From Ruminiclostridium sp. (GTDB taxonomy: Bacteria; Bacillota; Clostridia; Oscillospirales; Oscillospiraceae), in contig JABUSR010000134.1 of the NCBI GenBank assembly GCA_021442645.1, positions 1 to 5,640 of the forward strand: DNA of 5,640 nt, written 5' to 3'. The notes below the pieces were generated by a model. The model had not been told where the DNA came from and did not search any database. It saw only the letters and a program-made list of their open reading frames with translations. Each line of letters starts with the position of its first letter. Positions within the stretch are counted from its first letter, which is position 1. Shown in pieces: positions 1 through 4,399 of the stretch. Made by a program: the position numbers and the translations under genes.

Positions 1-108
1 TCCCTCCCTGTGGGCCTGGAGTGCAGCCGGATGAGCCTGCAGGACTACTTCATCAGCCTGCAGGAGGCAGAGGACACCGCCCACGAAAGAAAGGTAGGTA
101 CCCAATGA
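1..108 (+). CDS. C-terminal end of a probable ABC transporter ATP-binding protein (partial)
   Basis: An open frame enters from the left edge and runs 35 codons to TGA at 106-108. The tail contains M-S-L-Q-D-Y-F-I-S-L-Q, which resembles the C-terminus common in ATPases of ABC-2-type exporters (S-L-E-D-Y-F-I-S-L type). None of the nucleotide-binding motifs (Walker A/B, signature) lie in the window, so the family call rests on this tail and on the next gene. The stop overlaps the start of the downstream permease by 4 bases (ATGA at 105-108), an arrangement usual for an ATPase-permease pair made in fixed ratio. The ATPase would sit on the cytoplasmic face and drive the permease. It could be another kind of upstream partner, but the tail and the coupling make an ATPase the best reading. 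Confidence 0.6.
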   Translation, partial: SLPVGLECSRMSLQDYFISLQEAEDTAHERKVGTQ

Positions 109-866
109 CCATGTATCTGAAACCCTCCATGAAACACCAGCTGCGGGAGTACCTCCCCGGCATTGCCATCATCCTCATCGTGGACCTCTTGACGATGGCA
201 GCCATCAACCTCCTGGCTTTCCAGGCGGATGACTCCTCGGCCACCATGGTCACCATCAACGGCTTCTCCACGATCTTCGTGATTTTTCTGTTCGTATACG
301 GCATTTTAAACTCCCGCAACGATATGCGGGTGGGCATTCAGCTTGGGGTGGGCCGGCGGACGACCTTCCTGGCCTCCCTCCTCAGTGCGGTCGTCGTCTC
401 CCTGTTTCTGGCCATCCTGCAGGAGCTCCTCCTCATCTTTTCTCAGGTGTTGGATGGCTTCTCCGGTGCAAACACCACCGACCTGTATGTTCTGATTTTC
501 CGGGATGGCTCCACCGTCCTGACAGTGGGACAGCATTTTGGCTCCTTGGTCTTCGCGGCCTCCTTCATTCTTGCCGCCTGGGCGGTCGGCTGCTTCTTCT
601 CCTTCCTGTTTTGGCGGCTGAATACCATCGGCACAATCATCGCCGTGACCACCTTCATCGCGCTGGAGATTGCCATCCCCTACATCCTCACCCGCCTCTA
701 CGAGACTTACACCCCTGCAAAGCACGCAATGGACGCTCTGTCCACCGCTTTTCAGGCCTCCTCTTGGGTCCTGACAGGCTTGTTCCTGGCGGTCACTGCC
801 GTCGCTGCCATTCTCTCTTGGCTCCTTGTGCGAAACGCAAACATCCGGGGCACTACCGTCAAGTGA
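105..866 (+). CDS. ABC-2-type transporter permease, six membrane segments
   Basis: This 253-residue hydrophobic protein has about six membrane segments: residues 17-39, 53-70, 88-114, 147-170, 174-198 and 220-242. A polar stretch after segment 2 (residues 69-87, with R-N-D-M-R and L-G-V-G-R-R-T-T-F) matches a cytoplasmic motif common in small Gram-positive ABC-2 permeases. A long outside loop lies between segments 3 and 4 (about 117-146). The frame is open further upstream, but the start at 105 is preferred: it overlaps the stop of the preceding gene in ATGA, follows a purine-rich AAGGTAGGT (91-99), and gives a normal N-terminus. An in-frame ATG two codons later (111) is a weaker alternative. 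It probably forms the membrane half of an exporter or resistance-type pump with the upstream ATPase. The substrate cannot be told; small two-gene transporters of this kind often handle antimicrobial peptides or lipids. A strong terminator follows 11 bases after the stop. Confidence 0.75.
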   Translation: MTMYLKPSMKHQLREYLPGIAIILIVDLLTMAAINLLAFQADDSSATMVTINGFSTIFVIFLFVYGILNSRNDMRVGIQLGVGRRTTFLASLLSAVVVSLFLAILQELLLIFSQVLDGFSGANTTDLYVLIFRDGSTVLTVGQHFGSLVFAASFILAAWAVGCFFSFLFWRLNTIGTIIAVTTFIALEIAIPYILTRLYETYTPAKHAMDALSTAFQASSWVLTGLFLAVTAVAAILSWLLVRNANIRGTTVK

Positions 867-877
867 TTCCAGCGTCT

Positions 878-911
878 ACAGGCCGCCTGTAGCGGGCGGC
901 CTGTTTCTTTT
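878..911 (+). terminator. Intrinsic terminator after the ABC permease
   Basis: A perfect 10-bp GC-rich stem (ACAGGCCGCC at 878-887 with GGCGGCCTGT at 895-904) has a 7-nt loop and is followed by TTCTTTT (905-911). It ends the ATPase-permease transcript and isolates it from the next gene, which has its own promoter just downstream. Confidence 0.9.
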
Positions 912-915
912 CCCC

Positions 916-944
916 TTGCAGAAGGAGCCCGTCTATTGTAAAAT
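916..944 (+). promoter_or_regulatory. Housekeeping-type promoter of the metallopeptidase gene
   Basis: TTGCAG (916-921) and TAAAAT (939-944) are separated by exactly 17 bases, a near-consensus sigma-A promoter. Transcription would start near 951, leaving a short leader of about 18 nt containing the ribosome binding site GGGAGGG (956-962), 6 bases before the ATG at 969. It starts directly after the upstream terminator, which supports a separate transcription unit. Confidence 0.7.
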
Positions 945-968
945 GAGGGAAAGACGGGAGGGTATACT

Positions 969-1352
969 ATGGAATACACCTTTGAGCAAGTGGCGGATCT
1001 GCTGGACGAGATTGCAGATCAGTTCCCCCCTGCGCTGTTCACCGAACTAAACGGCGGCATCATCCTGGAGCAGGAGGCCAAGGAGGACCCACTCTTTCCA
1101 CCGGGAGAGATGTTCTTTATGGGGGAGTACATTACGGACCCATATCTGGGGCAGTCCATCAGCCTCTACTACGGTTCCTTCCTCAACTCCGCCCGCCGGG
1201 AGGATTGGGATGAGGAGACCTGGCAGGAGGAGCTCTATCTCACCCTCTCCCATGAGCTTACCCACCACATGGAATTCCTCGCCAACTCCCACGGGCTGGA
1301 CGATAAAGACGAAGAGGACCTGATGCGATACCTGGAGGAGTACGGCCTATAG
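969..1352 (+). CDS. Small metallopeptidase-family protein (HExxH, minimal zincin)
   Basis: This 127-residue, strongly acidic, soluble protein has no signal peptide. The zinc-binding signature H95-E96-L-T-H99-H100 lies near the C-terminus in T-L-S-H-E-L-T-H-H-M-E. It is preceded by L-Y-Y-G-S-F (66-71) and followed by an acidic tail with G-L-D-D (109-112) and an E-E-D-L segment (115-118). Size and layout fit the short bacterial metallopeptidase family with the pattern Y-G-S-F ... T-L-x-H-E-x-x-H-H (PF06262-type minimal zincins). E96 would be the catalytic base and H95/H99 zinc ligands. The third ligand is not certain: E102, H108 and D111/D112 are candidates. Its substrate is unknown. ATG at 969 is chosen because GGGAGGG lies 6 bases upstream. 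The gene is monocistronic, between its own promoter and a weak hairpin. Confidence 0.8.
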   Translation: MEYTFEQVADLLDEIADQFPPALFTELNGGIILEQEAKEDPLFPPGEMFFMGEYITDPYLGQSISLYYGSFLNSARREDWDEETWQEELYLTLSHELTHHMEFLANSHGLDDKDEEDLMRYLEEYGL

Positions 1353-1370
1353 GCGTAATTACGCTCTTTT
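1353..1370 (+). terminator. Weak terminator-like hairpin after the metallopeptidase gene
   Basis: GCGTAATTACGC (1353-1364) is a perfect 12-bp palindrome that can fold as a 4-bp stem with an AATT loop, followed by TCTTTT (1365-1370) and a long pyrimidine-rich run. It touches the TAG stop. The stem is short, so termination would be leaky unless the pyrimidine-rich tract helps, for example by Rho. Confidence 0.35.
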
Positions 1371-1468
1371 CCCCTTCATTTTCTTCTTTTCGCACTTAAA
1401 TAGTTACAGAACGGTATCAATATATAGAAGTTTTTTTCTCTTCCCCCACAAAATATTCGTAAAATCTA

Positions 1469-1497
1469 TTGAAATTCCCCCCCACATGTAGTATTAT
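1469..1497 (+). promoter_or_regulatory. Near-consensus sigma-A promoter of sepF
   Basis: TTGAAA (1469-1474) and TATTAT (1492-1497) are 17 bases apart. Between them is a run of seven C (1477-1483). The predicted start, near 1503-1505, lies about 100 bases before the sepF ATG. The upstream flank (1371-1468) is AT- and pyrimidine-rich, including T-runs at 1430-1436, and no other gene is visible there. This is the only good promoter I see in the 252-base gap. Confidence 0.7.
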
Positions 1498-1502
1498 GTT
1501 AA

Positions 1503-1547
1503 AAATGCTGAAATTGGCATTTCTTGTCCGTATTTAAGGACGACAAG
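1503..1547 (+). other. Two hairpins at the 5' end of the sepF leader
   Basis: AAATGC (1503-1508) pairs with GCATTT (1517-1522) around an 8-nt loop. CTTGTC (1523-1528) pairs with GACAAG (1542-1547) around a 13-nt loop. A shorter alternative inside the second (GTCC 1526-1529 with GGAC 1538-1541) is mutually exclusive with part of the longer stem. With a start near 1503-1505, the first hairpin would form the very 5' end of the mRNA, a position where stem-loops are known to protect transcripts from decay. I do not recognise a known riboswitch or leader family. The structures are modest and could be incidental. Confidence 0.35.
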
Positions 1548-1604
1548 ATTAGGGGATTTATTGATATATTGAAAAGGGAAAAGAGTTAGAGGAGGTATCA
1601 TCAC

Positions 1605-2009
1605 ATGGGACTGTTTAGCGCACTGAGACGGAAGTCCACAGATGAAGATCTGTACGACGAGTACGAAGACGACTATGTCTACGATGACGAGGAAGATTGG
1701 GACGATCAGGGTCTTCAGCCCATCCACAGCGTCGCAGACATGCGCGTTGTGGTGGTAGAACCCCAGGAATATAAAGACGCCTCCCGCGTGGCAGACCATC
1801 TGCGCGACATGAAGCTCGTGGTTCTGAACCTGAGCAAGACCGAGCACGATGTGGCCCGCCGTCTGCTGGACTTTATCTCCGGCGTTGTTTTCTCCGAGGA
1901 TGGCCATATTATGAAGATCGCCTCCAGCGTTTTTGTGGTGGCCCCCTACTTCGTTGACATTAAGGACCTCTCCGGTGAGGGTGGCCGCAGCGGCGATTTG
2001 TATTTCTAA
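1605..2009 (+). CDS. sepF: Cell division protein SepF
   Basis: This 134-residue protein has three parts. Residues 1-10 (M-G-L-F-S-A-L-R-R-K) form a short amphipathic membrane-targeting helix. Residues 12-34 are an extremely acidic, tyrosine-containing linker. Residues 47-119 are the SepF core, with V-V-V-V-E-P (48-53), A-x-x-V-A-D-H-L (59-66), L-V-V-L-N-L (71-76), the R-R-L-L-D-F-I-S-G-V (85-94) helix and a V-F-V-V-A-P strand (109-114). In the family, SepF binds the C-terminal tail of FtsZ, polymerises into rings or arcs and tethers the Z-ring to the membrane, supporting septum formation. Length is slightly below the roughly 150 residues of the Bacillus protein, mainly in the linker. ATG at 1605 has an ideal AGAGGAGGT (1588-1596) 8 bases upstream. 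In many Firmicutes sepF sits with ylm genes beside the division cluster. Here it is alone, with its own promoter and terminator. Confidence 0.95.
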   Translation: MGLFSALRRKSTDEDLYDEYEDDYVYDDEEDWDDQGLQPIHSVADMRVVVVEPQEYKDASRVADHLRDMKLVVLNLSKTEHDVARRLLDFISGVVFSEDGHIMKIASSVFVVAPYFVDIKDLSGEGGRSGDLYF

Positions 2010-2026
2010 TCAATCATAAAGGCAAC

Positions 2027-2058
2027 AAACAGGAGCACGGGCATCCGTGCTCCTGTTT
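2027..2058. terminator. Bidirectional terminator between sepF and the Crp/Fnr gene
   Basis: A perfect 14-bp stem (AAACAGGAGCACGG at 2027-2040 with CCGTGCTCCTGTTT at 2045-2058) has a 4-nt GCAT loop. U-rich ends are present on both strands: TTT then TATCTATT on plus, TTTGTTGCC on minus. It lies 18 bases after the sepF stop and 21 bases beyond the stop of the convergent minus-strand gene, so it probably serves both. Confidence 0.9.
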
Positions 2059-2078
2059 ATCTATTCACATATATATAC

Positions 2079-2729
2079 TTACAGAAGGATATCCTCCAGG
2101 GCATCAGGGTCCAGCACGGTGACTGTGCCGCGGCCCAAGGCAACAATCCCCCGGTTGGAGAACTGATTCAGCATACGGGTAACCACCTCTCTCGAGGATC
2201 CGATGTACCGGGCAATCTGCTCGTGCGTGGCAGAGAAGACCGCCGCATTCTGTTGAATGCTCTCCTCCCGCAGGAACAGAGCCAGACGCTTCTCCAGGCT
2301 GAAAAAGACGATCTGCTGCAGGGTCTTTAGGGCACCGGAGTACTGCAGGGCGGCCTGTTTATAGACAATCCGCTCCACGTCCGGGTTTTCATTCATGAGC
2401 TGGGCGAGGACCATGGCCGGCAGGATAGCCACCTCCGTATTGACCTCCGCTGTGATGTGGCTCTCCGTCTCAATGACACGGAAGACACAGGCCGCAGAGA
2501 GCACGCAGGTCTCACCGGCAGAGGCGCGGAAAATGGTGACCTCCCGCCCTTCCTCGGACAAAGCCGAAAAAGCCAGGCGGCCCTTCCGCACGAAGATCAT
2601 CCCGACGCAGGCGTCTCCGTGCCGGTGCACGACCTGCCCCTTCCGGTAGCTTACGATTTGAACCGAACGGTCCAGCAGTCCCTGCTGCTCCTGCGTCAGA
2701 TAGGGGTAAAAATCAATGTCCCGATTCAT
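2079..2729 (-). CDS. Crp/Fnr-family transcriptional regulator
   Basis: This 216-residue protein has the family layout. An N-terminal cyclic-nucleotide-binding-like beta barrel spans about residues 25-110, with G-D at 38-39 and F-V-R-K-G-R at 46-51. A long dimer helix spans about 112-155. A C-terminal winged helix contains T-H-E-Q-I-A (168-173) and the recognition helix S-R-E-V-V-T-R (179-185). The R180-E181-x-x-x-R185 pattern matches the DNA-contacting residues of E. coli Crp, suggesting GTGA-like half-sites. Only three cysteines are present (C41, C75, C81). C75 and C81 lie in E-T-C-V-L-S-A-A-C-V-F, where Crp would have its phosphate-binding cassette, so cAMP binding is unlikely and a redox or metal role is possible. 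There is no N-terminal Fnr-type cysteine cluster. Start ATG (2729) has AAGGAGGG 7 bases upstream. The gene is divergent from dfx, so control of dfx and of itself is a natural inference. Confidence 0.9.
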   Translation of the reverse strand: MNRDIDFYPYLTQEQQGLLDRSVQIVSYRKGQVVHRHGDACVGMIFVRKGRLAFSALSEEGREVTIFRASAGETCVLSAACVFRVIETESHITAEVNTEVAILPAMVLAQLMNENPDVERIVYKQAALQYSGALKTLQQIVFFSLEKRLALFLREESIQQNAAVFSATHEQIARYIGSSREVVTRMLNQFSNRGIVALGRGTVTVLDPDALEDILL

Positions 2730-2789
2730 CTCAATACCCTCCTTCGCTCCTTCGAATCTCCCGGTCTTTGCCCGGAAATATTTACCTTC

Positions 2790-2802
2790 GTGACCAAGTC
2801 AC
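2790..2802. promoter_or_regulatory. Perfect inverted repeat GTGAC-caa-GTCAC, candidate regulator site
   Basis: A 13-bp perfect palindrome with 3-base centre lies in the divergent spacer. Its centre (2796) is 30 bases upstream of the first base of the candidate dfx -10 element (2826). That is nearly the distance of a class II Crp/Fnr activator site (centre about -41.5). The half-site contains GTGA, as expected from the Crp-like recognition helix of the adjacent regulator. A caveat is that the GTGA halves are 5 bases apart here, against 6 in classical Crp sites. Binding is inferred, not shown. Confidence 0.45.
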
Positions 2803-2822
2803 TATAAATGCCTATGTTTTGA

Positions 2823-2831
2823 TGCTATGAT
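2823..2831 (+). promoter_or_regulatory. Candidate extended -10 promoter for dfx
   Basis: TGCTATGAT fits an extended -10 (TGn plus a TATAAT-like hexamer at 2826-2831). No convincing -35 lies 16-18 bases upstream, which would suit an activator-dependent promoter. Transcription would start near 2838, giving a leader of about 65 nt before the dfx ATG. An alternative is TATAAA at 2803-2808 with TTTACC at 2781-2786 (16-base spacing), which would place the GTGAC repeat between -35 and -10. Confidence 0.4.
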
Positions 2832-2859
2832 TATACCACAAAGAAGTTGTATGTTACAA
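2830..2859 (-). promoter_or_regulatory. Promoter of the Crp/Fnr regulator gene
   Basis: Read on the minus strand, TTGTAA (complement of 2854-2859) lies 18 bases before a perfect TATAAT (complement of 2830-2835), with an extended TGG just upstream (2836-2838). Transcription would start near 2823, about 94 nt before the ATG. The -10 shares bases 2830-2831 with the candidate dfx -10 on the other strand, so polymerase could hardly occupy both at once. The -35 lies within the TTGTA-TGT-TACAA inverted repeat. Confidence 0.65.
2847..2859. promoter_or_regulatory. Perfect inverted repeat TTGTA-tgt-TACAA, candidate operator
   Basis: This 13-bp palindrome with a 3-base centre covers the -35 of the regulator gene's promoter and would lie at about +10 to +22 of a dfx transcript starting near 2838. 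A protein bound here could repress both directions. The halves do not fit the spacing of a Rex site (TTGTTAA-N4-TTAACAA), an Fnr box (TTGAT-N4-ATCAA) or a PerR box. The binding protein is unknown. Confidence 0.4.
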
Positions 2860-2902
2860 ACTAATTTCACAAATATACGTTGTACTTGAAAGGAGTATCC
2901 CC

Positions 2903-3283
2903 ATGGAAATGAAGTTTTATAAGTGCGAGAAGTGCGGTAACATCGTCGCCTATGTCAATGCAAGCGGCGCTAAGGTCGTCTGCTGCGGCGACCCCATGAC
3001 CGAGATGGTCCCCAAGACCGCTGACTCCGCTACCGAGAAGCACGTCCCCGTGGTCAAGGTCGACGGCAACATCGTCACCGTCACCGTTGGCTCCACCTTG
3101 CACCCCATGGCAGAAGAGCACTCCATCCAGTGGATCTGCCTGCAGACCGCAGAAGGCAACCAGCGCAAGGCTCTGGCTCCCGGTCAGGAACCCGTTGCTA
3201 CCTTCGCTATCACCCCCGGCGACAAGGTCGTGGCTGCATACGAATACTGCAACCTCCACGGTCTGTGGAAGGCAGAAGTCTGA
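2903..3283 (+). CDS. dfx: Desulfoferrodoxin (two-iron superoxide reductase)
   Basis: The 126-residue length is exactly typical of two-domain desulfoferrodoxins. The N-terminal desulforedoxin-like domain (1-37) carries C8-x-x-C11 and the pair C27-C28, the four ligands of the Fe(Cys)4 centre I. The C-terminal neelaredoxin-like domain carries E45-K46-H47-V-P, H67-P-M, E-E-H73 and C116-N-x-H119-G. Together these give the Fe(His)4(Cys) centre II, where superoxide is reduced to peroxide without making oxygen. E45 and K46, which assist catalysis, are present. Electrons normally come from rubredoxin, which is not in this window. It is cytoplasmic with no signal peptide. ATG at 2903 follows AAAGGAG (2889-2895) by 7 bases. 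All ten lysines use AAG and all five isoleucines ATC, a bias suggesting high expression. It is divergent from the Crp/Fnr gene and followed by a strong terminator. Confidence 0.97.
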   Translation: MEMKFYKCEKCGNIVAYVNASGAKVVCCGDPMTEMVPKTADSATEKHVPVVKVDGNIVTVTVGSTLHPMAEEHSIQWICLQTAEGNQRKALAPGQEPVATFAITPGDKVVAAYEYCNLHGLWKAEV

Positions 3284-3299
3284 TTCTCGTTTTTCATTG

Positions 3300-3340
3300 C
3301 CCGTGCCTGAGTTTCTCAGGCACGGGTTCTTTTCTATTTT
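3300..3340 (+). terminator. Intrinsic terminator after dfx
   Basis: A perfect 12-bp stem (CCCGTGCCTGAG at 3300-3311 with CTCAGGCACGGG at 3315-3326) has a TTT loop and a tail of TTCTTTTCTATTTT (3327-3340). It makes dfx largely monocistronic. Any expression of the genes downstream from the dfx promoter would need read-through. Confidence 0.93.
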
Positions 3341-3394
3341 CCCCCGTGCAGCAAAAAAGCCGCCAAGAACTCGGCGGAGAAATGAGGAACCTCT

Positions 3395-4399
3395 ATGAAG
3401 AAACTACTCGCCCTCCTGTTATCCCTCTGCATGTTGGCCGTCCTCTGCGCCGGCTGCGGCAGCACGCAGGAGGCAGAAAATGACTTTGAAGGCGCCACCA
3501 TCCGGCTGGCTGGGCTGAAGGGCCCCACCTCTATCGGCATGGTCAAGTTGCTGGCCGACAATGAGGCCGGCGCCACCATCAACACCTATGAGTTCACCAT
3601 GGCGGGGGCCGCTGACGAGCTCACCCCCAAGTTCCTCCAGGGTGAGCTGGACATACTGGCTGCACCCGTGAACCTGGGTGCTGTCCTGTGCAATAATTCT
3701 GAGGGCGCCGTGCAGATGCTGGCCATTAACACCCTGGGCGTCACCTACATCGTAGAAAAGGGAGACTCCACCGTCTCCAGCTGGCCTGACCTGAAGGGCC
3801 AGACCATCTATGCCACCGGCAAGGGCTCCACCCCTGAGTACGCTCTGCGCTATCTGCTGCAGCAGAACGGCCTGGACCCCGATGTCGATGTGACCATCGA
3901 GTGGAAGAGCGAGCCCACCGAGGTCGTAGGCCTCATGGCCTCTCAGAACCACGTGATTGCCATGATGCCCCAGCCCTTCGTCACAGTAGCCTCCGGCAAG
4001 TTTGACGACCTGCAGGTGGTCCTGAATATGACTGAGGACTGGTCCACCCTGGATAACGGCGGCCAGCTCATCACCGCGGGAATCTTCGTCCGCACGGCCT
4101 TTGCCCGTGAAAACCCCCAGGCCGTGGCTACCTTCCTGCAGGAATACGCTGCCTCCACCGCCTACGTGAACGAAAATGTGGCAGATGCTGCCCAGCTGGT
4201 AGGCCAGTATGAGATTGTGGACGCCGCCATTGCAGAGAAGGCTATCCCTCAGTGCAACATCGTCTGCATCACCGGCCCGGAAATGAAGCTCGCCGCTGAG
4301 GGCTTCTACCAGATTCTCTTTGAACAGAACCCGAAGGCCATTGGCGGTGCACTGCCCGGCGAAGACTTCTACTGGGTCCAGGAGGATATTCTCCCGTGA
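3395..4399 (+). CDS. Lipoprotein substrate-binding protein of an ABC importer (NMT1/TauA-like)
   Basis: This 334-residue protein has a lipoprotein signal: K2-K3, a hydrophobic stretch (4-17) and a lipobox C-A-G-C21 that would be lipidated at C21. The mature part has the pattern of type II periplasmic-binding proteins of the nitrate/sulfonate/taurine/pyrimidine-precursor group. It begins I-R-L-A-G-L-K-G-P (36-44), has G-E-L-D-I-L-A-A-P (83-91) and the hinge-region D-L-K-G-Q-T-I-Y-A-T-G-K-G-S-T-P-E-Y (132-149), then M-M-P-Q-P-F-V. Such proteins capture a small solute outside the membrane and pass it to a permease/ATPase pair, but neither is in this window. The ligand cannot be deduced. ATG at 3395 has GAGG (3384-3387) 7 bases upstream, and a CCGCC/GGCGG hairpin (3360-3377) lies just before that. 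I found no clear promoter between the dfx terminator and this gene. Its stop overlaps the hydF start (GTGA), so the two are very probably translated from one mRNA. Confidence 0.85.
   Translation: MKKLLALLLSLCMLAVLCAGCGSTQEAENDFEGATIRLAGLKGPTSIGMVKLLADNEAGATINTYEFTMAGAADELTPKFLQGELDILAAPVNLGAVLCNNSEGAVQMLAINTLGVTYIVEKGDSTVSSWPDLKGQTIYATGKGSTPEYALRYLLQQNGLDPDVDVTIEWKSEPTEVVGLMASQNHVIAMMPQPFVTVASGKFDDLQVVLNMTEDWSTLDNGGQLITAGIFVRTAFARENPQAVATFLQEYAASTAYVNENVADAAQLVGQYEIVDAAIAEKAIPQCNIVCITGPEMKLAAEGFYQILFEQNPKAIGGALPGEDFYWVQEDILP

Noticed and set aside
21..104. An upstream in-frame extension of the permease starting at 21.
   Set aside because: It would overlap the preceding coding frame by 88 bases and adds a polar, Pro/Gly/Arg-rich stretch unlike the family; the ATGA overlap start at 105 is far more natural.
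306..725. A long minus-strand open frame (139 codons) opposite the ABC permease gene.
   Set aside because: Its product is low-complexity Gly/Glu/Asp-rich, an antisense shadow of hydrophobic GC-rich codons, with no ribosome binding site; the plus-strand frame encodes coherent membrane helices.
1505..1537. A 10-codon reading frame (M-L-K-L-A-F-L-V-R-I) beginning almost exactly at the predicted sepF transcript start, which could be a leaderless leader peptide.
   Set aside because: It has no ribosome binding site, is very short, shows no repeated regulatory codons, and overlaps the first hairpin; chance is the simpler explanation.
1494..1907. A 137-codon minus-strand frame covering the sepF leader and much of sepF.
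   Set aside because: It crosses the sepF promoter and leader, has no family resemblance and no good ribosome binding site; the opposite frame is a clear SepF.
2818..2832. An Fnr box (TTGAT ... ATCAA) at TTTGATGCTATGATT.
   Set aside because: The right half does not match ATCAA and the spacing is wrong; the bases are better explained by the opposed -10 elements.
2847..2859. Assignment of TTGTA-tgt-TACAA as a Rex, Fnr or PerR operator.
   Set aside because: Half-site sequences and spacing do not match any of these consensus sites; kept only as an unassigned inverted repeat.
3384..3393. A hairpin GAGG-aa-CCTC that would mask the ribosome binding site of the substrate-binding protein gene.
   Set aside because: The loop would be only 2 nt, too small to fold stably; probably incidental.
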